From: Hyperoodon ampullatus
Lineage: Eukaryota; Chordata; Mammalia; Artiodactyla; Ziphiidae
Direction of reading: 5' to 3'
Assembly: GCA_949752795.1 (NCBI GenBank)
Contig: OX457059.1
Coordinates: 176,402,242-176,466,241 of the forward strand
Length of the DNA stretch: 64,000 bases
This document shows, piece after piece, positions 45,732 through 60,206 of the stretch (the stretch's first letter is position 1; every line of letters begins with the position of its first letter). The position numbers and the translations under genes were made by a program. The notes beneath the pieces were generated by a model. The model was not told the DNA's origin. It saw only the letters and a program-made list of their open reading frames with translations, and ran no database searches.

Positions 45732-47329
45732 ATGCTGCTCCTGAGTCATTCCCTGACAGTGTCCCCAGCTAAGGACCTGATGCTAGGCCTCACTCGGGCC
45801 CTGTCGCTCTCCCTACGTCAGGCTGTGACGCTGTCCCTACCTGAAGCCCTGACACTGGTTCTAAACAAGGCCCCGATATTCTCAGTAACTAATGTGTTGA
45901 CACTATACCTGGGTCATGTCCTGACAGTATACCTAGATCTTAACTTATCCCTGTCTTTAGCTAAAGTCGAGCCTCTTATGGCAACTAAAGCCCTGATGCT
46001 ATGCTTAACTCAGGCCCTGAATTCAGCCCCAAGGCTGTGATACTGTCCCTAACTAAGACACTGATATTGTCCCTAAGTAAGGGCGGTACTCTCTTCCTAA
46101 CTCTGGCCCTGCAATTATATATAACAAAGGCTCTGTCGCTCGTCCTAACCAAGGCCCTGACACTGTCCCTCACTAAGGCCCTGACACTACTTCTAACTCA
46201 GGCCCTGACATTATACCTAAGGAAAGGCTCTGATGCTAAGCCTGACTAAGGCCCTGACGTTGACCCTGACTAAGGCCTTGACACTATTCCTAAGTAAGCC
46301 CCTAGTCCTATCCCTAGGCCTAGCCCCAGCCTCAGCCCCAGTCCCAGCTCCTGCCCCAGCTCCTACAGAGGCCTTTATGCTCCTTCTAATCCTTGCCCTG
46401 ACACTGTCCTCAACTAAGGCCTTGACACTACTACTAACTCGGGCCGTGATACTGCCCCTAACTAAGTCCCTGACAGTGTCCCTGACTAATTGCCTGACTC
46501 TCCTCCTAACTCTGGCCCTGCCATTATACATAACAAAGCTCTAACGCTCGTCCTTACAAAGGACCTGGCACTGTCCCTCACTAAGGCCCTGACACTACTT
46601 CTAACTCAAGCTCTGACATTATACCTAACAAAGGCTGTGATGCTAACCCTAACTAAGGCCCTGACAGTGACCCTAACTAAGGCCTTGACACTATTCCTAA
46701 CTAAGGCCCTAGCCCTAGCCCTCCCCTATCCGATCCCCATCCCCATCCCCGTCCCCGTCCCCATCCCCATCCCCATCCCCATTCACATCCTCAGTCCCTG
46801 ATGCTGATCCTACAGAGGCCCTTATGCTCCTCCTAGGTCTTGCCCTGACACTGTCCCTACCAAAGGCCGTGATACTGGTCCTAAAGAAGGCCCAGGTGCT
46901 CTCGATAACTAAGGCCTTCAAAGTGTCCCTTGCTCCGTTCCTGACTTTATCCCTAGTGCGTAGTTAATGTCCTGCCTCTTACCCTACCTGAAGCCCTAAT
47001 ACTGTCCCTAACTAAGGCCCTCACTAGTCATCACTAAGGCCCTGACAGTGTTTGTAAGTAAGGCCTGGAAGGTGTCCGTCATGCAGGCCCTGCTGCCGGC
47101 AATAACTAAAGGCCTAACACTATGCTGAGCTAATACACTGACCCATCTGGAACCAAGGTCCTGACACTATCCCTAAGTGAGTCTTGATGCTGGCCCTAAA
47201 TAAAGCCGTGAGGCTGTCCCTAACACAGGCCCTGAAGCTATCCGTAACGGAGGCCTTGACACTCCACCTAACTGAGGCCCTGATCATGTCTTTAACTAAG
47301 ACCGTAATGCTGATCCTACGGAGGCCCTG
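45732..47329 (+). repeat. Higher-order unit U10 (1598 bp)
   Basis: Second GAATTC unit, exactly the length of U9. Also has AAGTGAGTCTTGATGC like U9. Confidence 0.9.
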
Positions 47330-48917
47330 ATGCTGCTCCTGAGTCATTCCCTGACAGTGTCCCCAGCTAAGGACCTGATGCTAGGCCTCACTCGGGCCCT
47401 GTCGCTCTCCCTACGTCAGGCTGTGACGCTGTCCCTACCTGAAGCCCTGACACTGGTTCTAAAGAAGGGCCCGATATTCTGTGTAACTAATGTGTTGACA
47501 CTATACCTGGGTCATGTCCTGACAGTATACCTAGATCTTAACTTATCCCTGTCTTTAGCTAAAGTCGAGCCTCTTATGGCAACTAAAGCCCTGATGCTAT
47601 GCTTAACTCAGGCCCTGAATTCAGCCCCAAGGCTGTGATACTGTCCCTAACTAAGACACTGATATTGTCCCTAAGTAAGGGCGGTACTCTCTTCCTAACT
47701 CTGGCCCTGCAATTATATATAACAAAGGCTCTGTCGCTCGTCCTATCCAAGGCCGTGACACTGTCCCTCACTAAGGCCCTGACACTACTTCTAACTCAGG
47801 CCCTGACATTATACCTAAGGAAAGGCTCTGATGCTAAGCCTGACTAAGGCCCTGACGTTGACCCTGACTAAGGCCTTGACACTATTCCTAAGTAAGCCCC
47901 TAGTCCTATCCCTAGGCCTAGCCCCAGCCTCAGCCCCAGTCCCAGCTCCTGCCCCAGCTCCTACAGAGGCCTTTATGCTCCTCCTAATCCTTGCCCTGAC
48001 ACTGTCCTCAACTAAGGCCTTGACACTACTACTAACTCGGGCCGTGATACTGTCCCTAACTAAGTCCCTGACAGTGTCCCTGACTAATTGCCTGACTCTC
48101 CTCCTAACTCTGGCCCTGCCATTATACATAACAAAGCTCTAAGGCTCGTCCTTACAAAGGACCTGGCACTGTCCCTCACTAAGGCCCTGACACTACTTCT
48201 AACTCAAGCTCTGACATTATACCACACAAAGGCTGTGATGCTAACCCTAACTAAGGCCCTGACAGTGACCGTAACTAAGGCCTTGACACTATTCCTAAGT
48301 AAGGCCCTAGCCCTAACCCTCCCCTATCCGATCCCCATCCCCATCCCCGTCCCCGTCCCCATCCCCATCCCCATCCCCATTCACATCCTCAGTCCCTGAT
48401 GCTGATCCTACAGAGGCCCTTATGCTCCTCGTAGGTCTTGCCCTGACACTGTCCCTACCAAAGGCCGTGATACTGGTCCTAAAGAAGGCCCAGGTGCTCT
48501 CGATAACTAAGGCCTTCAAAGTGTCCCTTGCTCCGTTCCTGACTTTATCCCTAGTGCGTAGTTAATGTCCTGCCTCTTACCCTACCTGAAGCCCTAATAC
48601 TGTCCCTAACTAAGGCCCTCACTAAGGCCCTGACACTGTTTGTAAGTAAAGCCTGGAAGCTGTCCCTCATGCAGGCCCTGCTGCCGGCAATGACTAAAGG
48701 CCTAACACGATCCTGAGCTAATATACTGACCCATCTTGAGCCAAGGTCCTGACACTATCCCTAAGTGAGCCCTGATGCTGGCCCTAAATAAAGCCGTGAG
48801 GCTGTCCCTAACACAGGCCCTGAAGCTATCCGTAACGGAGGCCTTGACACTCCACCTAACTGAGGCCCTGATCATGTCTTTAACTAAGACCGTAATGCTG
48901 ATCCTACGGAGGCCCTG
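47330..48917 (+). repeat. Higher-order unit U11 (1588 bp)
   Basis: Third GAATTC unit. Lacks the AGTCATCACTA insertion between CACT and AAGGCCC near 48620. Confidence 0.9.
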
Positions 48918-50503
48918 ATGCTGCTCCTGAGTCATTCCCTGACAGTGTCCCCAGCTAAGGACCTGATGCTAGGCCTCACTCGGGCCCTGTCACTCTCCCT
49001 ACGTCAGGCTGTGACGCTGTCCCTACCTGAAGCCCTGACACTGGTTCTAAACAAGGCCCCGATATTCTCAGTAACTAATGTGTTGACACTATACCTGGGT
49101 CACGTCCTGACAGTATACCTAGATCATAACTTATCCCTGTCTTTAGCTAAAGTCGAGCCTCTTATGGCAACTAAAGCCCTGATGCTATGCTTAACTCAGG
49201 CCCTGAATTTAGCCCCAAGGCCGTGATACTGTCCCTAACTAAGGGACTGTTATTGTCCCTAAGTAAGGGCGGTACTCTCTTCCTAACTCTGGCCCTGCAA
49301 TTATATATAACAAAGGCTCTGACGCTCATCCTAACCAAGGCCGTGACACTGTCCCTCACTAAGGCCCTGACACTACTTCTAACTCAGGCCCTGACATTAT
49401 ACCTAAGGAAAGGCTCTGATGCTAAGCCTGACTAAGGCCCTGACGTTGACCCTGACTAAGGCCTTGACACTATTCCTAAGTAAGCCCCTAGCCCTAGCCC
49501 TAGCCCCAGCCTCAGCCCCATTCCCAGCTCCTGCCCCAGCTCCTACAGAGGGCTTTATGCTCCTCCTAATCCTTGCCCTGACACTGTCCTCAGCTAAGGC
49601 CTTGACACTACTACTAACTCAGGCCGTGATACTGTCCCTAACTAAGTCCCTGACAGTGTCCCTGACTAACTGCCTGACTCTCCTCCTAACTCTGGCCCTG
49701 CCATTATACATAACAAAGCTCTAACGCTCGTCCTTACAAAGGACCTGGCACTGTCCCTCACTAAGGCCCTGACACTACTTCTAACTCAAGCTCTGACATT
49801 ATACCACACAAAGGCTGTGATGCTAACCCTAACTAAGGCCCTGACAGTGACCCTAACTAAGGCCTTGACACTATTCCTAACTAAGGCCCTAGCCCTCCCC
49901 TATCCGATCCCCATCCCCATCCCCGTACCCGTCCCCATCCCCATCCCCATCCCCATTCCCATCCCCAGTCCCTGATGCTGATCCTACAGAGGCACTTATG
50001 CTCCTCCTAGGTCTTGCCCTGACACTGTCCCTACCAAAGGCCGTGATACTGGTCCTAAAGAAGGCCCAGGTGCTCTCGATAACTAAGGCCTTCAAAGTGT
50101 CCCTTGCTCCGTTCCTGACTTTATCCCTAGTGCGTAGTTAATGTCCTGCCTCTTACCCTACCTGAAGCCCTAATACTGTGCCTAACTAAGGCCCTCACTA
50201 GTCATCACTAAGGCCCTGACACTGTTTGTAAGTAAAGCCTGGAAGCTGTCCGTCATGCAGGCCCTGCTGCCGGCAATAACTAAAGGCCTAACACTATCCT
50301 GAGCTAATATACTGACCCATCTCGAACCAAGGTCCTGACACTATCCCTAAGTGAGCCCTGATGCTGGCCCTAAATAAAGCCGTGAGGCTGTCCCTAACAC
50401 AGGCCCTGAAGGTATCCATAACGGAGGCCTTGACACTCCACCTAACTGAGGCCCTGATCATGTCTTTAACTAAGACCGTAATGCTGATCCTACGGAGGCC
50501 CTG
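48918..50503 (+). repeat. Higher-order unit U12 (1586 bp)
   Basis: Carries GGGTCACGTCCTG and AAGGGACTGTTATTG, shared with U14 and U18. Confidence 0.9.
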
Positions 50504-52097
50504 ATGCTGCTCCCGAGTCATGCCCTGACAGTGTCCCCAGCTAAGGACCTGATGCTAGGCCTCACTCGGGCCCTATCGCTCTCCCTATGTCAGGCTGTGA
50601 CGCTGTCCCTACGTGAAGCCCTGACACTGGTTCTAAAGAAGGGCCCGATATTCTGAGTAACTAATGTGTTGACACTATACCTGGGTCATGTCCTGACAGT
50701 ATACCTAGATCTTAACTTATCCCTGTCTTTAGCTAAAGTCGAGCCTCTTATGGCAACTAAAGCCCTGATGCTATGCTTAACTGAGGCCCTGAATTTAGCC
50801 CCAAGGCCGTGATACTGTCCCTAACTAAGGCACTGATATTGTCCCTAAGTAAGGGCGGTACTCTCTTCCTAACTCTGGCCCTGCAATTATATATAACAAA
50901 GGCTCTGACGCTCGTCGTAACCAAGGCCTTGACACTGTCCCTCACTAAGGCCCTGACATTACTTCTAACTCAGGCCCTGACATTATACCTAAGGAAAGGC
51001 TCTGATGCTAAGCCTGACTAAGGCCCTGACGTTGACCCTGACTAAGACCTTGACACTATTCCTAAGTAAGCCCCTAGTCCTAGCCCTAGCCCTAGCCCCA
51101 GCCCCATCCTCAGCCCCAGTCCCAGCTCCTGCCCCAGCTCCTACAGAGGCCTTTATGCTCCTCCTAATGCTTGCCGTGACACTGTCCTCAACTAAGGCCT
51201 TGAGACTACTACTAACTCAGTCCGTGATACCGTCCCTAACTAAGTCCCTGACAGTGTCCCTGACTAATTGCCTGACTCTCCTCCTAACTCTGGCCCTGCC
51301 ATTATACATAACAAAGCTCTAACGCTCGTCCTTACAAAGGACCTGGCACTGTCCCTCACTAAGGCCCTGACACTACTTCTAACTCAAGCTCTGACATTAT
51401 ACCACACAAAGGCTGTGATGCTAACCCTAACTAAGGCCCTGACAGTGACCCTAACTAAGGCCTTGACACTATTCCTAACTAAGGCCCTAGCCCTAGCCCT
51501 CCCCTATCCGATCCCCATCCCAATCCCCGTCCCCGTCCCCATCCCCATCCCCATCCCCATTCACATCCTCAGTCCCTGATGCTGATCCTACAGAGGCCCT
51601 TATGCTCCTCCTAGGTCTTGCCCTGACACTGTCCCTACCAAAGGCCGTGATACTGGTCCTAAAGAAGGCCCAGGTGCTCTCGATAACTAAGGCCTTCAAA
51701 GTGTCCCTTGCTCCGTTCCTGACTTTATCCCTAGTGCGTAGTTAATGTCCTGCCTCTTACCCTACCTGAAGCCCTAATACTGTCCCTAACTAAGGCCCTC
51801 ACTAAGGCCCTGACACTGTTTGTAAGTAAGGCCTGGAAGGTGTCCCTCATGCAGGCCCTGCTGCCGGCAATAACTAAAGGCCTAACACTATCCTGAGCTA
51901 ATACACTGACCCATGTCGAACCAAGGTCCTGACACTAACCCTAAGTCAGCCCTGATGCTGGCCCTAAATAAAGCCGTGAGGCTGTCCCTAACACAGGCCC
52001 TGAAGCTATCCGTAACGGAGGCCTTGACACTCCACCTAACTGAGGCCCTGATCATGTCTTTAACTAAGACCGTAATGCTGATCCTACGGAGGCCCTG
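50504..52097 (+). repeat. Higher-order unit U13 (1594 bp)
   Basis: Resembles U8 in its middle part. Its end carries the CATGTCGAACC ... AAGTCAGCCC signature. Confidence 0.9.
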
Positions 52098-53738
52098 ATG
52101 CTGCTCCCGAGTCATGCCCTGACAGTGTCCCCAGCTAAGGACCTGATGCTAGGCCTCACTCGGGCCCTGTCGCTCTCCCTACGTCAGGCTGTGACGCTGT
52201 CCCTACCTGAAGCCCTGACACTGGTTCTAAACAAGGCCCCGATATTCTCAGTAACTAATGTGTTGACACTATACCTGGGTCACGTCCTGACAGTATACCT
52301 AGATCATAACTTATCCCTGTCTTTAGCTAAAGTCGAGCCTCTTATGGCAACTAAAGCCCTGATGCTATGCTTAACTCAGGCCCTGAATTTAGCCCCAAGG
52401 CCGTGATACTGTCCCTAACTAAGGGACTGTTATTGTCCCAAAGTAAGGGCGGTACTCTCTTCCTAACTCTGGCCCTGCAATTATATATAACAAAGGCTCT
52501 GACGCTCATCCTAACCAAGGCCGTGACACTGTCCCTCACTAAGGCCCTGACACTACTTCTAACTCAGGCCCTGACATTATACCTAAGGAAAGGCTCTGAT
52601 GCTAAGCCTGACTAAGGCCCTGACGTTGACCCTGACTAAGGCTTTGACACTATTCCTAAGTAAGCCCCTAGCCCTAGCCCTAGCCCCAGCCTCAGCCCCA
52701 GTCCCAGCTCCTGCCCCAGCTCGTACAGAGGCCTTTATGCTCCTCCTAATCCTTGCCCTGACACTGTCCTCAACTAAGGCCTTGACACTACTACTAACTC
52801 GGGCCGTGATACTGTCCCTAACTAAGTCCCTGACAGTGTCCCTGACTAATTGCCTGACTCTCCTCCTAACTCTGGCCCTGCCATTATACATAACAAAGCT
52901 CTAATGCTCGTCCTTACAAAGGACCTGGCACTGTCCCTCACTAAGGCCCTGACACTACTTCTAACTCAAGCTCTGACATTATACCACACAAAGGCTGTGA
53001 TGCTAACCCTAACTAAGGCCCTGACAGTGACCCTAACTAAGGCCTTGACACTATTCCTAACTAAGGCCCTAGCCCTAGCCCTCCCCTATCCGATCCCCAT
53101 CCCCATCCCCGTCCCCGTCCCCATCCCCATCCCCATCCCCGTCCCCGTCCCCGTCCCCATCCCCATCCCCATCCCCATCCCCATCCCCATTCCCATCCCC
53201 AGTCCCTGATGCTGATCCTACAGAGGCCCTTATGCTCCTCCTAGGCCTTGCCCTGACACTGTCCCTACCAAAGGCCATGATACTGGTCCTAAAGAAGGCC
53301 CAGGTGTTCTCGATAACTAAGGTGTTCAAAGTGTCCCTCATTCCATTTCTGACTTTATGCGTAGTGCGTAGTTAATGTCCTGCCTCTTACCCTACCTGAA
53401 GCCCTAATACTGTCCCTAAGTAAAGGCCCTCACTAGTCATCACTAAGGCCCTGACACTGTTTGTAAGTAAGGCCTGGAAGGTGTCCCTCATGCAGGCACT
53501 GCTGCCGGCAATAACTAAAGGCCTAACACTATCCTGAGCTAATACACTGACCCATCTCGAACCAAGGTCCTGACACTAACCCTAAGTGAGCCCTGATGCT
53601 GGCCCTAAATAAAGCCGTGAGGCTGTCCCTAACACAGGCCCTGAAGCTATCCGTAACGGAGGCCTTGACACTCCACCTAACTGAGGCCCTGATCATGTCT
53701 TTAACTAAGACCGTAATGCTGATCCTACGGAGGCCCTG
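52098..53738 (+). repeat. Higher-order unit U14 (1641 bp)
   Basis: Longest unit, because its CCCCAT/CCCCGT tract (about 53092-53201) is the longest in the window. Front half of U12/U18 type. Confidence 0.9.
53092..53201 (-). repeat. Longest (GGGGAT/GGGGAC)n hexamer tract
   Basis: About 110 bases of CCCCAT and CCCCGT hexamers on the plus strand. The minus strand is runs of four G separated by two bases, the textbook pattern for G-quadruplex formation. A homologous but shorter tract is at the same place in every complete regular unit. Confidence 0.85.
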
Positions 53739-55373
53739 ATGCTGCTCCCGAGTCATGCCCTGACAGTGTCCCCAGCTAAGGACCTGATGCTAGGCCTCAC
53801 TCGGGCCCTGTCGCTCTCCCTACGTCAGGCTGTGACGCTGTCCCTACCTGAAGCCCTGACACTGGTTCTAAAGAAGGCCCCGATATTCTCAGTAACTAAT
53901 GTGTTGACACTATACCTGGGTCACGTCCTGACAGTATACCTAGATCATAACTTATCCCTGTCTTTAGCTAAAGTCGAGCCTCTTATGGCAACTAAAGCCC
54001 TGATGCTATGCTTAACTCAGGCCCTGAATTTAGCCCCAAGGCCGTGATACTGTCCCTAACTAAGGCACTGATATTGTCCCTAAGTAAGGGCGGTACTCTC
54101 TTCCTAACTCTGGCCCTGCAATTATATATAACAAAGGCTCTGACGCTCATCCTAACCAAGGCCCTGACACTATCCCTCACTAAGGCCCTGACACTACTTC
54201 TAACTCAGGCCCTGACATTATACCTAAGGAAAGGCTCTGATGCTAAGCCTGACTAAGGCCCTGACGTTGACCCTGACTAAGGCTTTGACACTATTCCTAA
54301 GTAAGCCCCTAGCCCTAGCCCTAGCCCCAGCCTCAGCCCCAGTCCCAGCTCCTTCCCCAGCTCGTACAGAGGCATTTATGCTCCTCCTAATCCTTGCCCT
54401 GACACTGTCCTCAACTAAGGCCTTGACACTACTACTAACTCGGGCCGTGATACTGTCCCTAACTAAGTCCCTGTCAGTGTCCCTGACTAATTGCCTGACT
54501 CTCCTCCTAACTCTGGCCCTGCCATTATACATAACAAAGCTCTAATGCTCGTCCTTACAAAGGACCTGGCACTGTCCCTCACTAAGGCCCTGACACTACT
54601 TCTAACTCAAGCTCTGACATTATACCACACAAAGGCTGTGATGCTAACCCTAACTAAGGCCCTGACAGTGACCCTAACTAAGGCCTTGACACTATTCCTA
54701 ACTAAGGCCCTAGCCCTAGCCCTCCCCTATCCGATCCCCATCCCCATCCCCGTCCCCATACCCATCCCCATCCCCATCCCCGTTCCCGTCCCCATCCCCA
54801 TCCCCATCCCCATCCCCATCCCCATTCACATCCCCAGTCCCTGATGCTGATCCTACAGAGGCCCTTATGCTCCTCCTAGGTCTTGCCCTGACACTGTCCC
54901 TACCAAAGGCCGTGATACTGGTCCTAAAGAAGGCCCAGGTGTTCTCGATAACTAAGGTGTTCAAAGTGTCCCTCATCCCATTCCTGACTTTATGCCTAGT
55001 GCGTAGTTAATGTCCTGCCTCTTACCCTACCTGAAGCCCTAATACTGTCCCTAAGTAAAGGCCCTCACTAGTCATCACTAAGGCCCTGACACTGTTTGTA
55101 AGTAAGGCCTGGAAGGTGTCCCTCATGCAGGCACTGCTGCCGGCAATAACTAAAGGCGTAACACTATCTTGAGCTAATACTCTGACCCATCTCGAACCAA
55201 GGTCCTGACACTAACCCTAAGTGAGCCCTGATGCTGGCCCTAAATAAAGCCGTGAGGCTGTCCCTAACACAGGCCCTGAAGCTCTCCGTAACAGAGGCCT
55301 TGACAGTCCACCTAACTGAGGCCCTGATCATTTCTTTAAGTAAGAACGTAATGCTGATCCTACGGAGGCCCTG
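53739..55373 (+). repeat. Higher-order unit U15 (1635 bp)
   Basis: Long CCCCAT tract with two CCCCGT-containing islands (about 54731-54836). Has GCGTTC-type changes after the tract shared with U14 and U18 (GTGTTCTCGATAAC). Confidence 0.9.
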
Positions 55374-56983
55374 ATGCTGCTCCCGAGTCATGCCCTGACA
55401 GTGTCCCCAGCTAAGGACCTGATGCTAGGCCTCACTCGGGCCCTGTCGCTCTCCCTACGTGAGGCTCAGACGCTGTCCCTACGTGAAGCCCTGACACTGG
55501 TTCTAAAGAAGGCCCCGATATTCTCAGTAACTAATGTGTTGACACTATACCTGGGTCATGTCCTGACAGTATACCTAGATCTTAACTTATCCTTGTCTTT
55601 AGCTAAAGTCGAGCCTCTTATGGCAAGTAAAGCCCTGATGCTATGCTTAACTCAGGCCCTGAATTTAGCCCCAAGGCCGTGATACTGTCCCTAACTAAGG
55701 CACTGATATTGTCCCTAAGTAAGGGCGGTACTCTCTTCCTAACTCTGGCCCTGAAATTATATATAACAAAGGCTCTGACGCTCATCCTAACCAAGGCCCT
55801 GACACTGTCCCTCACTAAGGCCCTGACACTACTTCTAACTCAGGCCCTGACATTATACCTAAGGAAAGGCTCTGATGCTAAGCCTGACTAAGGCCCTGAC
55901 GTTGACCCTGACTAAGGCCTTGACACTATTCCTAAGTAAGCCCCTAGACCTATCCCTAGGCCTAGCCCCAGCCTCAGCCCCAGTCCCAGATCCTGCCCCA
56001 GCTACTACAGAGGCCTTTATGCTCCTCCTAATCCTTGCCCTGACAGTGTCCTCAACTAAGGCCTTGACACTACTACTAACTCAGGCCGTGATACTGTCCC
56101 TAACTAAGTCCCTGACAGTGTCCCTGACTAATTGCCTGACTCTCCTCCTAACTCTGGCCCTGCGATTATACATAACAAAGCTCTAACGCTCGTCCTTACA
56201 AAGGACCTGGCACTGTCCCTCACTAAGGCCCTGACACTACTTCTAACTGAAGCTCTGACATTATACCACACAAAGGCTGTGATGCTAACCCTAACTAAGG
56301 CCCTGACAGTGACCCTAACTAAGGCCTTGACACTAATCCTAACTAAGGCCCTAGCCCTAGCCCTCCCCTATCCGATCCCCATCCCCATCCCCATCCCCAT
56401 CCCCATCCCCATGTCCATGTCCATCCCCATCCCCATTCCCATCCCCAGTCCCTGATGCTGATCCTACAGAGGCCCTTATGCTCCTCCTAGGTCTTGCCCT
56501 GACACTGTCCCTACCAAAGGCCGTGATACTGGTCCTAAAGAAGGCCCAGGTGCTCTCGATAACTAAGGCCTTCAAAGTGTCCCTTGCTCCGTTCCTGACT
56601 TTATCCCTAGTGCGTAGTTAATGTCCTGCCTCTTACCCTACCTGAAGCTCTAATACTGTGCCTAACTAAGGCCCTCACTAGTCATCACTAAGGCCCTGAC
56701 ACTGTTTGTAAGTAAAGCCTGGAAGCTGTCCCTAATGCAGGCCCTGCTGCCGGCAATAACTAAAGGCCTAACACTATGCTGAGCTAATATACTGACCCAT
56801 CTGGAACCAAGGTCCTGCCACTATCCCTAAGTGAGCCCTGATGCTGGCCCTAAATAAAGCCGTGAGGCTGTCCCTAACACAGGCCCTGAAGCTATCTGTA
56901 TCGGAGGCCTTGACACTCCACCTAACGGAGGCCCTGATCATGTCTTTAACTAAGACCGTAATGCTGATCCTACGGAGGCCCTG
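55374..56983 (+). repeat. Higher-order unit U16 (1610 bp)
   Basis: CCCCAT tract interrupted by two ATGTCC steps near 56411-56422. Front part has GTGAGGCTCAGACG. Confidence 0.9.
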
Positions 56984-58571
56984 ATGCTGCTCCCGAGTCA
57001 TGCCCTGACAGTGTCCCCAGCTAAGGACCTGATGCTAGGCCTCACTCGGGCCCTGTCGCTCTCCCTACGTGAGGCTCTGATGCTGTCCCTACCTGAAGCC
57101 CTGACACTGGTTCTAAAGAAGGCCCCGATATTCTCAGTAACTAATGTGTTGACACTATACCTGGGTCATGTCCTGACAGTATACCTAGATCTTAACTTAT
57201 CCCTGTCTTTAGCTAAAGTCGAGCCTCTTATGGCAACTAAAGCCCTGATGCTATGCTTAACTCAGGCCCTGAATTTAGCCCCAAGGCCGTGATACTGTCC
57301 CTACCTAAGGCACTGATATTGTCCTAAAGTAAGGGCGGTACTCTCTTCCTATCTCTGGCCCTGCAATTATATATAACAAAGGCTCTGTCGCTCGTCCTAA
57401 CCAAGGCCGTGACACTGTCCCTCACTAAGGCCCTGACACTACTTCTAACTCAGGCCCTGACATTATACCTAAGGAAAGGCTCTGATTCTAAGCCTGACTA
57501 AGGCCCTGACGTTGACCCTGACTAAGGCCTTGACACTATTCCTAAGTAAGCCCCTAGTCCTAGCCCTAGGCCTAGCCCCAGCCTCAGCCCCAGTCCCAGC
57601 TCCTGCCCCAGCTCCTACACAGGCCTTTATGCTCCTCCTAATCCTTGCCCTGACACTGTCCTCAACTAAGGCCTTGACACTACTACTAACTCAGGCCGTG
57701 ATACTGTCCCTAACTAAGTCCCTGACAGTGTCCCTGACTAATTGCCTGACTCTCCTCCTAACTCTGGCCCTGCCATTATACATAACAAAGCTCTAAGGCT
57801 CGTCCTTACAAAGGACCTGGCACTGTCCCTCACTAAGGCCCTGACACTACTTCTAACTCAAGCTCTGACATTATACCACACAAAGGCTGTGATGCTAACC
57901 CTAACTAAGGCCCTGACAGTGACCCTAACTAAGGCCTTGACACTATTCCTAACTAAGGCCCTAGCCCTAGCCCTCCCCTATCCGATCCCCATCCCCATCC
58001 CCGTCCCCGTCCCCATCCCCATCCCCATCCCCATTCACATCCTCAGTCCCTGATGCTGATCCTACAGAGGCCCTTATGCTCCTCGCAGGTCTTGCCCTGA
58101 CACTGTCCCTACCAAAGGCCGTGATACTGGTCCTAAAGAAGGCCCAGGTGCTCTCGATAACTAAGGCCTTCAAAGTGTCCCTTGCTCCGTTCCTGACTTT
58201 ATCCCTAGTGCGTAGTTAATGTCCTGCCTCTTACCCTACCTGAAGCCCTAATACTGTCCCTAACTAAGGCCCTCACTAAGGCCCTGACACTGTTTGTAAG
58301 TAAGGCCTGGAAGGTGTCCCTCATGCAGGCCCTGCTGCCGGCAATAACTAAAGGCCTAACACTATCCTGAGCTAATACACTGACCCATGTCGAACCAAGG
58401 TCCTGACACTAACCCTAAGTCAGCCCTGATGCTGGCCCTAAATAAAGCCGTGAGGCTGTCCCTAACACAGGCCCTGAAGCTATCCGTAACGGAGGCCTTG
58501 ACACTCCACCTAACTGAGGCCCTGATCATTTCTTTAACTAAGACCGTAATGCTGATCCTACGGAGGCCCTG
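56984..58571 (+). repeat. Higher-order unit U17 (1588 bp)
   Basis: Standard unit. Its last 200 bases match the end of U13 closely, 6474 bases earlier. Confidence 0.9.
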
Positions 58572-60206
58572 ATGCTGCTCCCGAGTCATGCCCTGACAGT
58601 GTCCCCAGCTAAGGACCTGATGCTAGGCCTCACTCGGGCCCTGTTGCTCTCCCTACGTCAGGCTGTGACGCTGTCCCTACCTGAAGCCCTGACACTGGTT
58701 CTAAACAAGGCCCCGATATTCTCAGTAACTAATGTGTTGACACTATACCTGGGTCACGTCCTGACAGTATACCTAGATCATAACTTATCCCTGTCTTTAG
58801 CTAAAGTCGAGCCTCTTATGGCAACTAAAGCCCTGATGCTATGCTTAACTCAGGCCCTGAATTTAGCCCCAAGGCCGTGATACTGTCCCTAACTAAGGGA
58901 CTGTTATTGTCCCTAAGTAAGGGCGGTACTCTCTTCCTAACTCTGGCCCTGCAATTATATATAACAAAGGCTCTGTCGCTCGTCCTAACCAAGGCCGTGA
59001 CACTGTCCCTCACTAAGGCCCTGACACTACTTCTAACTCAGGCCCTGACATTATACCTAAGGAAAGGCTCTGATGCTAAGCCTGACTAAGGCCCTGACGT
59101 TGACCCTGACTAAGGTTTTGACACTATTCCTAAGTAAGCCCCTAGCCCTAGCCCTAGCCCCAGCCTCAGCCCCAGTCCCAGCTCCTGCCCCAGCTCGTAC
59201 AGAGGCCTTTATGCTCCTCCTAATCCTTGCCCTGACACTGTCCTCAACTAAGGCCTTGACACTACTACTAACTCGGGCCGTGATACTGTCCCTAACTAAG
59301 TCCCTGACAGTGTCCCTGACTAATTGCCTGACTCTCCTCCTAACTCTGGCCCTGCCATTATACATAACAAAGCTCTAATGCTCGTCCTTACAAAGGACCT
59401 GGCACTGTCCCTCACTAAGGCCCTGACACTACTTCTAACTCAAGCTCTGACATTATACCACACAAAGGCTGTGATGCTAACCCTAACTAAGGCCCTGACA
59501 GTGACCCTAACTAAGGCCTTGACACTATTCCTAACTAAGGCCCTAGCCCTAGCCCTCCCCTATCCGATCCCCATCCCCATCCCCGTCCCCATCCCCATCC
59601 CCATCCCCATCCCCGTCCCCGTCCCCATCCCCATCCCCATCCCCATCCCCATCCCCATTCCCATCCCCAGTCCCTGATGCTGATCCTACAGAGGCCCTTA
59701 TGCTCCTCCTAGGTCTTGCCCTGACACTGTCCCTACCAAAGGCCGTGATACTGGTCCTAAAGAAGGCCCAGGTGTTCTCGATAACTAAGGTGTTCAAAGT
59801 GTCCCTCATCCCATTCCTGACTTTATGCGTAGTGCGTAGTTAATGTCCTGCCTCTTACCCTACCTGAAGCCCTAATACTGTCCCTAAGTAAAGGCCCTCA
59901 CTAGTCATCACTAAGGCCCTGACACTGTTTGTAAGTAAGGCCTGGAAGGTGTCCCTCATGCAGGCACTGCTGCCGGCAATAACTAAAGGCCTAACACTAT
60001 CCTGAGCTAATACACTGACCCATCTCGAACCAAGGTCCTGACACTAACCCTAAGTGAGCCCTGATGCTGGCCCTAAATAAAGCCGTGAGGCTGTCCCTAA
60101 CACAGGCCCTGAAGCTATCCGTAACAGAGGCCTTGACAGTCCACCTAACTTAGGCCCTGATCATTTCTTTAACTAAGACCGTAATGCTGATCCTACGGAG
60201 GCCCTG
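58572..60206 (+). repeat. Higher-order unit U18 (1635 bp)
   Basis: Front half is U14-like (CACGTC, GGGACTGTTATTG). The CCCCAT tract and the end are U15-like, so it looks like a hybrid. Confidence 0.9.
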
